From Siniperca chuatsi (Eukaryota; Chordata; Actinopteri; Centrarchiformes; Sinipercidae), in assembly GCF_020085105.1 (NCBI RefSeq), contig NC_058051.1, forward strand, positions 4,918,001 through 4,982,000: a DNA stretch of 64,000 nucleotides. Direction: 5' to 3'. Position numbers and translations under genes: made by a program. The notes under the pieces are model-generated. The model was not told the DNA's origin. It searched no databases and saw only the letters and a program-made list of their open reading frames with translations. Positions 1 through 14,775 of this stretch are shown in pieces. Position 1 is the stretch's first letter; every line of letters begins with the position of its first letter.

Positions 1-3940
<3,940 letters not shown>

Positions 3941-5277
3941 GGACCCAGCATTTAAGACTAAAATCCTGCCTGAAATGGGATTAAGGTATTAACAAAATTC
4001 TGTTGGCTTACCTGTGGCTGTACAGACGGGATGACTGGATATTTGTTTGTTCTTTACCATGCACACATTCCAGTTAAAGAGAAGCCACTCATGTTTTGTT
4101 TTTTCCAGGTTCAATTTAGTGTCAATGTCATGTCTTCAAGCTTCAAGTAAACTTTGGTGACTGGCTCGGTACAGGTCAGTGTCTGTTTGACTAAGCCATC
4201 ACTAGTCCTGTGGAACGGTGTATATACAGTATTTCTTTGTCCCTAACCTGATTACGTAATTACACTTTAATCATCCATGATCCTTTGTCTTATATCGGTC
4301 AGTAAAAGGGGAAGCTCAGGGTGTCCTTCAGCTTTTTAAAGGAAGCAACTTCTGTAAGCTTTTTGTCTTACATTTGCATTCCAGAGTGTGCCGGTTTATC
4401 TCTCATCTGTGGTACAGCAGCTGCTGAATGTATGCTATTGTGAATATCTGTAAAGCATTGAAGCTGTAAGATTTTCATTTTGTGAGGGTGTGACCTACAC
4501 TGTATCTGTACAATGTAAAATGTATCTTGATTGCATCTGAATATAAGATGTGAATAGGGCACCAGTGCCTGAGATGGGAGGCCTTTTACAGGCTTGTCCA
4601 GCCAAAGCTTAGACTGACGGTTTGACACATTTTAAAACAATGTGTGGAACATCTGAAAGCCACATACTGCATTCTAGGAATGCTCATCCTCTATCATGAA
4701 CTGTTGTGGGTGTATGTAGGGGTTTATGTACGTGCATTTCCTTTGTTAACTGACTCTCCCCAAATGCATGTATTGGCAATCATGAACAGGAAAAGGGCCT
4801 CAAGGAATGAATAGATCGATGAGCTGCTGCTGTAAATTCATTTACAATTAAGGTGTGAACACATACAGGGTTAAGGATTAGTAAGGGCCGTCCTAATACC
4901 AATTATGCATTTCTTAAACATACATGGAGTAATACTCAAACATGGAAAATGCTGTGGCAGGTGACTGAGATAAAATGATGCAGTTTGTGTTATCGTTATG
5001 CACCAATAATCTCACTCACACACACACACACACTCAAATCTATAATTGTGTGCACACACTAACACAAAACCTGGTATGGGTTCCTATTACCTCTTACAGT
5101 ATGTCTGTGGTCTATGAACAAAAAGCACCTCTGAAGTACAGCCTTGGAACGGAGTATAAGTGTTTTTAAAAAGAAAAACAGCTTATTACAACTTGGGTTT
5201 TTATTTTCGTAGCTCGACCCATCAGCTGTGTTTAGTTATGGCAAACAGTCAGGCGATCAAACAGGTTTTAAACAAAC
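3941..5277. other. slc35e2 3'UTR and flank, no further gene seen
   Basis: Apart from the direct-repeat copy at 4291-4535 and a short (CA)n run at about 5015-5034, no coding pattern is visible. There is no AATAAA in this stretch; the first is at 5664-5669. Confidence 0.5.
4291..4535. repeat. Direct repeat, copy 2 (downstream of slc35e2)
   Basis: Second copy of the 1905-2146 sequence, same orientation, starting 351 bp after the slc35e2 stop codon. If the slc35e2 3'UTR runs to the AATAAA at 5664 this copy is transcribed in the mature mRNA, whereas copy 1 is spliced out. Confidence 0.85.
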
Positions 5278-5528
5278 CAAACAAAATTAGTAGAAAAGGT
5301 TTCAATCGTAGTCATCTGGACACTGTTTTCAGAATCAAGACGTTTCGGCTCTCATCCGGAAGTCATTCTCAATTGTGAAAAATGGTCTGAGAACTCAGAA
5401 ATTACTCCGGATGGGAGCCGAAACGTCTTGATTCTGAAAACAGTGTCCAGATGACTACGATTGAAACCTTTTCTACGATGGAACATTCCTGGACGAATGA
5501 GGGACTACACCGTCAAACAAAATTAGTA
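5278..5528. mobile_element. Hairpin-type short mobile element with 15-bp target-site duplication
   Basis: Two inverted arms of about 71 bp (5290-5360 and 5406-5476) are almost perfectly complementary, with one mismatch seen (gctctcatcc against ggatgggagc). They are separated by a 45-bp loop and followed by a 37-bp unpaired tail. The element (5293-5513) is bounded by an identical 15-bp direct repeat, caaacaaaattagta, at 5278-5292 and 5514-5528. A duplication of this length points to target-primed (non-LTR-type) insertion rather than a cut-and-paste DNA transposon. It has no coding capacity, and its family cannot be named from the sequence alone. Confidence 0.8.
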
Positions 5529-5529
5529 A

Positions 5530-8480
5530 AATCCGAAGGCAAACTGTAAAATGAATGCACAAATTGTCTGTTGTAAACATCCAACACAGTTTACAAAACG
5601 TATTACTTACTTAACAAAGCTTATTAGCGACATTACACAAGCTCACTTTTGGTTTTACCTCCAAATAAAGTGGATACTTATGTGGCCAAACTGTTTGCTT
5701 GTTTACAAGCTGTCTGATTGTCCGACTGCTGGTGTTTCTAGCCCCGTTGGATCTGTTTTTAGCAATGTGTTCCAAGATCTCAGGTGATTGCAGAGTTTTC
5801 CTTTTTAAACAGAAAAGCTTTATGCCATACGTATCGAACCCTTGTTAATTTATACTAGTAGGATTCCATGTAAAACCTGTGCCACTGGTGGAAGTGTCAT
5901 CTCTGTGAGCCATCCTGTGGTTGCTACTTTTAAACATACATCAGCTGTTCTGAATAAGTTCATGATGAGAGCTGCGACGACATTGAAATTCCCATTCATT
6001 AAGATCCCTTTCTGTCCTCACTGAGTGTCATTTCAGCTTCTGTGGTGTTCCTTCCACAGACGTCTTCCTTCCATAGAAACAAATTAGTAAACAGCTGCAT
6101 GGTGCCAATAATCTAACATACAGTACATATGAATCTTATTCTGACCATACTGCTTCAATCATACTTCCTCTAGTCTCCTACTCTACTTGTGTGTGCGTTC
6201 AGGCTTCTTTCCAATTTCTTCTGAAGTCAGTGTCTAACAAAGTCCATCAGTTGTCTGATAGGACTAATCTGTATTAATCATTGTCAGTCTGACACTTGAG
6301 TCAGTTTGATTTTTTGTAAGCATTTCAGCTCTGCCATGGCTGCAGTTTTTGTGCCTGAAGAAACAGTCTTTTTTTTCTTTCCTGACATTTGTTGTGCCCA
6401 CACTCAGGCATCTCTTTTGAATTTGACCATAAGGGTTGTCTGACTTGAAAATATATTTTTAAATTACCATTATAAACATGTTCATTCTACATGGTTATTT
6501 CCTGTTATTGTTTGAGAATTTGTTTCTCGTTAAAAGTGCTTATAAAAACCAGTTGTGGGCTTACATTTAATATTGATAATCTACAAATATATCTTTCTAC
6601 AGTATTCTTCCATATTAAGTCTTTGGGATGCTGCTTCAAGAGGCAAGTTCAAACATGAGTTTTTCAGTGAATTTGTATCATTAAAGGTTCAGAGGTGGAA
6701 CGTGTTGAGGTAGGAGAGAGCAGTACGTTTGGGAACGTACAAATCAAAGATGTAAAAATATTCACTAATGTAACTTAGTGAGGATGTTATGATGTTTGGT
6801 GGAAAATAAAAGTATTTTCTCTTCAGCACATTGTGTAAGTGTATTTTGAGTGGTCAGCCAGTATTGACAGTGATTTCATGTTGCATTACTGATTTCCATA
6901 TCCTGATTATAACTAGTTTTTGGAAATATCCTACTTATCCTCTATTAAATATCCCATGTATCCTGTTTGCACATGTAAACAACACATTTTTCATTCATTT
7001 TTCACCTTGGAAATGGTATTTTGACAAAAAAAATTCTCAAACCTGTGATGACTGAATTTTATTTGGCAGCACAAGCCATAAATGCAACACTGACGTGTTA
7101 GCAAACATGGAGCAACATTAAGATTAATTTGGAGTCACGTTTCTGGTCATCAGACGAATGTAAGTCCAGTATTCACTTTCCTTCTAGCTCTGTTTTTAGT
7201 CTTTACTGATTCTTGAGCTAAATATCTGGCTCTTTTGCAGCTAAAATGTTGCAGTGCTCCACCAGCTGGTTGCTAAGTTTGTCTCTGCTGTTTGGTGCTG
7301 GGCAGGTAGTGTTAGAGTGAGTTTTTCGCTGAAAACAGCTGGCTGCTGCAGCTGGAAATGACACTGATGAGAGCGATGTGAGTGAACCTAAACTATAAAG
7401 TTGCAGGCCGTAAAACCAAAACAATGAGCTGAAAGATGCTAAAAGGCTTTGTAGAGGTTAGGGGAACTCAGGTGATGATTTGATGATTTTCTCTTTTCAC
7501 ATTACACACAGTCATTTGATCTATTGTTAATATAAAAATGTTGATTATAGCAGCTTTAAATCAAGGTCCACCCAATTCCACCGCAATTTATAAGACCAGG
7601 ACGGATACTACCAACTCAACAGGGACAACCAGAAGCATCCTTATGTGACCATTCAAAACCTTAAGATCTCTGCTGGTATAACCTAAACACAGGAACCCCC
7701 CCCCCAGACAGAAAAACTGTGTTGATGTTTGACATCAGATGCAACAACTGTGTGAAACCACATGGATGAAATGGGGGGAAACCCTGGACGAGAGACTGAA
7801 TGATTGCCGGGAAACATCAACATCTGCTGTCTGTGAACAGCAAACCAAAACTGGTCGCAGCTTCGACCTCAGAGCAACAGACGAGGGATCTCATTTTACA
7901 GAGTAGACAGAAGTAAGAGCATATTAAAATGACACAAAGACTGTTTATTAACAATGATTGAGCCTCCCAACGTGGAGACTTTCCGATCTTTACCCATTTT
8001 TGAATGCCAAAGGCCACGCATAGTAATGTTCTAACTTTTCGTATACACAGTTTATTTATATGTGGCCCTCAAGTACAATTTCTATTTGTCAAGTACAATT
8101 TGTCAAGTAAAACAGATTTGATTTCCAGCAAACATGAGCAGCTTAACCCTGATGTCCTCCATCAAAGCGGTTCAAGTCACAGGAGACTCAGTTGGAGCTG
8201 AATTTGAACATTTTCATCAAACAATTATCTTCAGTCCGAGTGTGTTCGGAGGCTAGCTAAATGAGAGTTGAGCTATTCCACACAGACTTTAAAAAGTTTC
8301 AAACAGTATTTCAATACTCATCATCTTTAAAAAAAACTGTCTAAAACTGAGACCGATAATGTTAGTAACCCTGAGAATACTTGACCTGCAGTTAGATTGT
8401 GTATGTATATTATAATCTCAGCACCATGGGAAGATATTTCATTTTGCAAAGCAAGGAGTGTATCCATTCGGTTTCAAGAG
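5530..8480. other. Intergenic spacer between slc35e2 and the mitochondrial carrier gene
   Basis: AT-rich sequence with only short chance open frames. AATAAA hexamers on + at 5664 and 6805 could serve slc35e2. On the minus strand AATAAA occurs at 8056-8051 and 7949-7944, possible 3' ends for the carrier gene, whose stop codon is at 8486. No RNA gene, coding exon or clear mobile element was recognised. Confidence 0.5.
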
Positions 8481-8485
8481 TAAGG

Positions 8486-11400
8486 TCATCTTGCCGGTGG
8501 ACAGAAAATCCTCATCAGACTCTCGTAGGTGAGGAAGGTGACGGCATTGACAGGGAAGGCCCTCAGGCTGTTCAGTAGGAGGCCTTTGAAAAAGACCCTC
8601 ACTCCCTCCTCTCTGACGCTCACTCTCATGCAGTGAAGGACCCCGCTGTACTCCCGGCCGCCGGCCCCCGACATCTGGAGCCGGGCTTTCACTACGTCCA
8701 TGGGCGTGGCAAAGGCCCAGGTCACCACGCCCGCCACGCCACCTGCCATCAATATTGCAAACGTACCTGAAGACAGAAACGTTTAATGGATAATGTAAAT
8801 CTTTGAAGTCATGCTTGTACTGAAACATAGCTGTAGATTAAAAGAAACCTGTAAAGACTAAAATCAAACTTAGCTTAACAGCAGTTAACAAAAGCTCTGT
8901 CCAAAGAAAGCTGAACTCACTGATGTTACATCTATTCTGTCATATGGAAGCCCATTTCCACCAGGAAAAGAAAAAAAAAGAAAAGAACAGAACTCATGGT
9001 AAATTATGAGATAGTAAGTCAAAAGTATGCGATGCTAAATCAAACTTTTGAGATACTAAGTCAACTCTGAGTCTTTATTATCTGTATCTTTTCTCGTAGT
9101 ATCTCATCTTTTTCATTTACGAGTATTTTTTTTAAATTATTTCTACCATTTCATCCATTATTTTTCCTGACAGAAATGACCTTCCATATTTCACACACTG
9201 CCCTGGTTACGTATTTATTGAGGGTCTGTACTGTTGCACTGTTGCCTCTGAAACTGACCTGGCTGTTTGCCGCTCTCGGACAGAGCCTTTCGAGTGACCT
9301 CGTAAGGCAAGAAGTAGAGTCCATAGCAGGGTACGTCCCTCAGGGCGAGGGCCAGCCCTCCTCTGAACAGACCCCTGGGTCCCTCCTCCTTCAGGATGAC
9401 AGCAACACAGTGAAGGGGCCCACGGTATCGGTCAGCAGTTGTTTGACCCTGCAGACGCACCTTCACCAGGTCAATGGGTGCACAAACAAACACCTGAAAG
9501 CAGATCAAGCTAAAGGGTAAGTCCACCCAAATTATGCCATGATGATTTAGTTTTTTAGATTTTGGCGCTCCCTGACCTTTTCCATCTAGTATCACACTCA
9601 GTTCGAAATTCCCCCTTGACTGACACTTCCGTCAATGACAAGGTACATATGTTGACAACTATTTAATCAGACTTAAGCCTTACGGCCTTTACTTGGGTGC
9701 AAGTATCGAGGCTGGGAACCGAAAACCGGTTCCAAATTAGAACCGAATCCAAAATGCCCAGAACTGGGTTAAAAAAAAATTATTTCAGTTCTGCTTTTCC
9801 TAAACACGATAACCCGAAATACCACAGCATCTACAAGAAAATGTATGTACTGACTGTGGATCATACGTTTTATTGTATGTATTGGAATTTAAACTGGAAA
9901 TTGATGAGCAGAATCGGAATCAATAAAATTCAAACGATACCCAACCCTAGCAAGCATCAGGCAAAATTTCCACATGAATACAAGAAATCAAATCAAAATT
10001 TACATGGTTGATTGCTACACTTTTGATTTTCATGAACCTTTGGCCTCTCCTCTGGCGCCTGGCCAGACACATTCTTAACCCTGCTCTGACCAAGCCTTTT
10101 TGTTTTATGAGATGTAATGAACATTGCACGTCTAGGTGCCAGTAGCACTTTACACTTAGTCTTATTTTTACACATCTGAATTCTCCTTGGAGCTCGTCTT
10201 CTTCACCTGCCTTACAGTAGGTGGGGAACACACATAAGTAACATCTTAGAGATTACTTGTTTAGACTACATTAAAATGTGTGTTAACATGTAGAGTTTTG
10301 TAGTATTAACACGAAATATTTCTACACGTTAACACAACAAGCAAAAGAATCGATGCCTTAACGTGGCTTTTTTGGTCGTGGCCAATGAGAGACCCTGAAT
10401 GAAGGTGCTCGTACATATTCATGAGAAAGGTGGCATCAATGATGTCGAACAACAACGCAAGGGAGCACGTTGTGCATAAATTACTGATGTGGGCTTCTAC
10501 ACACTCGTTACAGGAGCCTGGGCCACGTTAAGGCATCAATTTTTGTTGTTAACGCGTAGAAATATTTTGGGTTATTACTACAAAACTCAAAGTGTTAACA
10601 GGCATTTTAATGTAGTCGAAACAAGAAATCTCTAAGACGTTACTTGCACAAATGGCTTTCCATACACATGCTACATGAAACTAGAAATAACTTGCTGTTA
10701 TGTCTGTGAATGGAGAGTTTTCACACCCTGAGAGCGGTCAGTTTCATAGCACTTGTGGTCCTGTGGAGCTAACAGTCATCATGCCAGTAATATCTGCAGC
10801 TATGGTGCTGCAAGGTGCTTCGGATTAAACCAGCCAGTGAACGTCAGGTGTTCTTACCTGCACCAGGCCTGAGAAGCAGCCGGCAGTGAAGACCTGTGCG
10901 GCAGAGGCCGGTTTTCCTTCACTGCGGTCACTGCGCTGAGACTGAGTGAGGTAATCTAAAGCATTACTGTAAGAGCCAAAGACAACTGAGTTGGTGATGC
11001 CTGTGGTCAGCACTGGAAATGCCATGCCCTTGAAGAATCCATGGAGCTAATATAATAAACAGATAAACAGACGTACATCAAAACTTCCTGTCATGTGTTT
11101 TCTGGTGGAAGCTGGGGCTATTTATGCAATGATATCCAGTGCAACAATTTAAGAGGACGTGACACCTACCCCTTCATGAGAGTATGTTTTAGTCATACAG
11201 TGAAATATCCCTTTATACACAGACTGGGCCTGCAGGCGCACCTACAAATGAAACAGGGGGTGTCACAAAAAGCTAGTTTTATGCATTTAGTTATGTTTAT
11301 GGGTTTCAGTGTGTCATGCAACCTTCACGGTGTCCAATGGATGTCCAACTGCCAGTCCCACTGCACCTAAAAAACAACCCAAAACAACAAGGACATGTTA

Positions 11401-11506
11401 ACTCTCACCATGTATACAAATACTATACTGTATTTAATCAACTTCTCTGTTCTGTCACTGTTTTGATACCTGAAATGCTCCCAGCTATGAATTCCAAAAA
11501 AGGCAT
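8486..11506 (-). CDS. slc25a45: Mitochondrial carrier, SLC25A45-like
   Basis: Predicted inner-mitochondrial-membrane carrier of the SLC25 family, in the A45/A47/A48 group linked to amino-acid, methylated amino-acid or choline-type substrates. Six exons on the minus strand, all with GT-AG borders: 11506-11470, 11366-11323, 11241-11170, 11046-10858, 9493-9259, 8766-8486. They join in frame to 285 aa (human SLC25A45 is about 288 aa). The start is fixed by a 37-nt exon encoding MPFLEFIAGSIS, the expected N-terminus for the subfamily. Three carrier signatures Px[DE]xx[KR] are present, one per repeat: HPLDTVKVRLQ, APIDLVKVRLQ and TPMDVVKARLQ. The C-terminal block LRAFPVNAVTFLTYE resembles SLC25A45 most closely and A47 next. 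Paralogue choice is fairly but not completely certain. The 1.36-kb intron between exons 4 and 5 carries two small transposons. The human SLC25A45 gene is not on 1p36, unlike the orthologues of the other genes here. Confidence 0.9.
8995..9135. repeat. Degenerate 'gagatactaagtca' repeat in carrier intron 5
   Basis: Repeated short units (gagatagtaagtcaaaa, gagatactaagtcaac, agtatctcat) of the kind scattered widely in fish genomes. Boundaries are approximate. Confidence 0.4.
9700..9958. mobile_element. hAT-like MITE with imperfect 8-bp target-site duplication
   Basis: The element at 9708-9950 (243 bp) begins gaggctgggaaccg and ends cgatacccaaccctag, giving short imperfect terminal inverted repeats. 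Flanking octamers caagtatc (9700-9707) and caagcatc (9951-9958) match at 7 of 8 positions, the duplication length of hAT transposons. It is non-coding and lies in intron 4 of the carrier gene. Confidence 0.65.
10236..10645. mobile_element. MITE with about 130-bp terminal inverted repeats
   Basis: The left arm (about 10237-10370, starting aagtaacatcttagagat) is the imperfect inverse of the right arm (about 10520-10645, ending atctctaagacgttactt). Shared blocks within the arms include gccttaacgtgg/ccacgttaaggc and ttttgtagtattaa/ttactacaaaa. There is no coding capacity. No clear target-site duplication was found, so the superfamily is open. It lies in the same carrier intron as the 9708-9950 element. 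Confidence 0.75.
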
Positions 11507-13310
11507 GACTTGGCATGACACAATTTCACAACCTGCAAAGCAGACCAATGTGTTTGACCTGTTACAAAGATAATACCTGAGGATGCAGCTTTACAGCTAC
11601 TATAAAGTGAACTGACTGTGGCGGCCAAGGATAGTTAATATATGACTGACATTCCAAAGATGAAAAATCCTACTGCAATTTTACCAAGCCTCTTGTGTAA
11701 AAGATTTAACATAATGTGATTGAAGACATTTCGTTTTCGGAACATTTTCCACAACTTTTCATTGGACTTTAACTTTACATCCGTTAGTGTTTAACGTTAG
11801 CCTGTCCAATAAGAGCTTAAAACATACATTTCGCGTATAAAAACCGTTGAGTTACACACATGTAGGTTATCATACGGTGTTTAGCATTACATCATGCAAA
11901 AAAAACAAGTTTTTTTTAGATTAGACCACTTTTTGTAAGCGTCACCTCATTGTCAGAATATCTCCAGAACACTCCTGCTCAATGTAAACCTTTGTAAAGC
12001 CGTTTTCCTGCGGCATCATAGCTAATGAATGATCTCTGGGTCTGCGGCCGGAGTGTCAAAGAACCCGACATTTAAACAACATTTCCTGTTTGACACGGCT
12101 GCCTTTCAAAATAAAAGCAGCCTTAGCATACGTAACTAAATTTGGCCCACTGGACTAAATTTTGTTGACCAAAATTAACAAACAACTATTTAGCAGTCCA
12201 TCTACAATATAACAGCATTAATTATTATGCTGGCTATTTATGCTGGCTTAGGCACAACGTTTTACAGTTAAAATCTGGACAATTGAATATTTAAAAAAAA
12301 ATTGTCAACCAACCCTGTAAAATTAATGTGTTCACTTTTATTACATTTTTTATTTTATTCTTCTGATTGGCACAAGTGTTGCTACAGAATACAGAGTCTG
12401 AATTCAAGTCAAGTTTTTGTTAAAATGCCCTGTGACTGCCGCTGACATAGTCCAGAAACACTTATTTGGATGAAAGCAAGCTTGACGTTTCTGCTAATGT
12501 AGCCCTGTGTTTCCATTAAGCCTTTTATTCCACAAAAATGTACACACTTTGATCCCGTAGACATTAAAGATACAGTGAAGTAAAAATGATAGAGTCTCAC
12601 AAAATTGAAATAGTCATGTTAAGTAGGCCTACTTAAAAATAAACTCTGTGAAAATCTAAGAGATTATATTATACCTGTGTTTTCAGTTCTAAATGTATAC
12701 ATCTATCTGTGTTATTCATTCAGTTCGGTTCACTACACCTCACACTTGTTGTTTAAGTAGTAGTGCTTTGTTTTATTTTAGCGTGCTCTCAACAGGATAT
12801 TTTACAACAAACCGCTTCTTGCAGACTTGCATTGCTGTTAATGTTTTTGATGGGATTTAGATACTTACCACCATTTAGGATTATATAGGGCCCATTAGTA
12901 GCCCTACATTTGTATAACGTGTGCATGGTTTTATTTTGAAGGTGACGAAGGCATGATTTCCGCTGATGTTATTTCATTTGGTTTGACTTTTGCTGAGCGG
13001 TTGAAGTCTTTTTTTTTTTGTTTCGAGAGTTACATTTTTGTAAATAAACACGATCGATTTATTCCCTGACAGTTTTTTTTATTTTAATTTTTTTTTATAC
13101 CTCTGGAGACAAAACATGGCATAAATCAACAGCCACTACATTAAGTCCACCGAGCTGAATGTAAGAAATGTTGATTGATGCGCTGGCCAGCTTTTTCGAA
13201 GCACTGCACATGAGCGGTGTGCCGCACAGTGAGAAGTTTCCTCTGATGGCTCTGTACTTCGGGGCATTTGAAATTTGAAATGAAACTATGGCTATGAGGT
13301 TCAGCGCTGA
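11507..13310. other. Spacer upstream of the carrier gene
   Basis: AT-rich DNA with homopolymer runs, containing the minus-strand promoter region of the carrier gene immediately above 11506. No coding exon was recognised. A short stretch around 11990-12070 is richer in CpG (cgttttcctgcggc, tctgcggccggag) and could be a minus-strand promoter or 5'UTR, but there is no direct evidence of a transcription start. Confidence 0.35.
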
Positions 13311-13319
13311 CTCTCAGCT

Positions 13320-13900
13320 ATTAGTGGGCTTTTACATCCACAAATTATATCCCCAAATAGTCCCCCGAATTTTAGGGGACAGAAAATGGTTGCACAAGTT
13401 AACACAAACTTAAATAAAATCTTCTTAGTTAATATTTGGTGTCAAATCCACACAGTCAATGGCTGTCTGGCGTCTCCAACCCACAGACACCGTCAGATAG
13501 CCAGCTTGGTCTCTTCCCTGTTGATGCATTCCTAGACCTGTGCTGTTGCCATATTATTCTTGCTTGCTTTGAGGACCTTTTGCCTTTTGTCTGATCTTCA
13601 TCAAGTCTCTGTTAGATTGAAGTCAGGTGACTGACTTGACTAGTCAAGAACATTCCACACTCTGACCTTTAAAACTCCCTGGTTATCTTGTCTGTTGGTT
13701 CACGATCATCATCCTGCTGCATTGTCTTAAAACTGGGGGACTGTAAAGAATGGGCTGGGATTCCTTCATTGTTCATTTCAAATTCAATGTGCTGGAGCAG
13801 AGCCATAACAAGAGAAAAGCGTGTCACTGTCCAATTGCTTATGGACTGCGCTGTCTGTCTGTCGTTTAGCATACTGGGAACCAGCTTTAGAAATAGTACG
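13320..13900 (-). pseudogene. Decayed Tc1/mariner-type transposase, C-terminal part
   Basis: On the minus strand a degraded transposase C-terminus can be followed. The conserved SPDLNPIE-like signature survives as SPDFNLTE at about 13640-13616. It is followed by a lysine-rich helix region and a stretch matching the end of the transposase through to the 'ccccctaaaattcgggggac'-type 3' flank near 13370. Stop codons and frameshifts interrupt it throughout. The 5' half and outer termini were not recognised. Confidence 0.6.
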
Positions 13901-13977
13901 TACTACGCAATTCAAGAAGTCACTATCAACCTTTAACTCTGTCCCAGAGAGACATTTGTAAACACAAGATAAAGCTA

Positions 13978-14297
13978 AATCAGACCAAGGAAACTAACAA
14001 AGAAGGAAGGGTCACTACATCATCATAACGTTCTAATGCTCCGCTTGGTGCCAGTTCTATTGAAGCCTATGGCAGATGCATGGAGAGGCACACTAAAACT
14101 CAATATATCTACTTCGTAGGAGCTTTGATTAAGAAATCCCTCAACCAAATGAAAGAAGACACTTTAGAGAATACATTGCTGACTGATTTTTCCAAATGTG
14201 CACATGCGTTTATTTGCTGTTGGTCACCAAGCAGAGCATTAGAACGTTATGACGATGTAATGACCCTTCTTTCTGTTTTAGTTTCCTTGAATCAGAC
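13978..14297. mobile_element. hAT-like MITE with perfect 8-bp target-site duplication
   Basis: The element at 13986-14289 (304 bp) starts caaggaaact and ends agtttccttg. Inverted arms of about 65-70 bp pair with few mismatches; the inner part of the arms reads ataacgttctaatgctc and its inverse. The octamer aatcagac occurs directly on both sides (13978-13985 and 14290-14297). The 8-bp duplication and CA..TG-type ends fit a non-autonomous hAT element. No coding capacity. Confidence 0.8.
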
Positions 14298-14775
14298 TAG
14301 GCTGTGTCAGTGGGTTTTGAGATGTTCATGCCAATGGTAGGGAACTCCTGTATCCACATGGGAGAATAGTGAGTAGAAGCAGGGCGGTGGAGCTCTGCTC
14401 AGTGTCAATCCCTGTCAGCAATCAGGGTGCACCTTGCCCAAATTACCCAGGGATGATTTGTGTCACTTCACAGAATCCAGTGCTCTCCCTTGGATTTGGA
14501 TTGTAAAGGGCTTTGGATGGGATCATGTGTCATGGTTCTGCTGCTGAATATAAAACAACTTAAAACAGAGGGAAACGGTTGATTTCATAGGGAAACAAAT
14601 TGAATACTGTATTCTAATTCAAATACAATAAAATGCAACATAATTTTAAAAAGTTGTTGTTGATATATATGACAAAGAGCTAACTTAGAAACACATCTGA
14701 CTTTACAGGTGCTGTCTCTCAAAGATAATGGAACAGTTACCAATGTAAAGTCCAGCAGCAGCATTTCCTGTGTTA

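Noticed and set aside
5340..5440. Possible hammerhead-type ribozyme in the hairpin element (ggatgggagccgaaac)
   Set aside because: The GAAAC part is present, but the preceding core does not match CTGANGA and no proper stem II could be drawn, so the likeness is superficial.
8439..8828. 129-codon minus-strand frame overlapping the last carrier exon
   Set aside because: Out-of-frame shadow; the true frame encodes the third carrier repeat with TPMDVVKARLQ.
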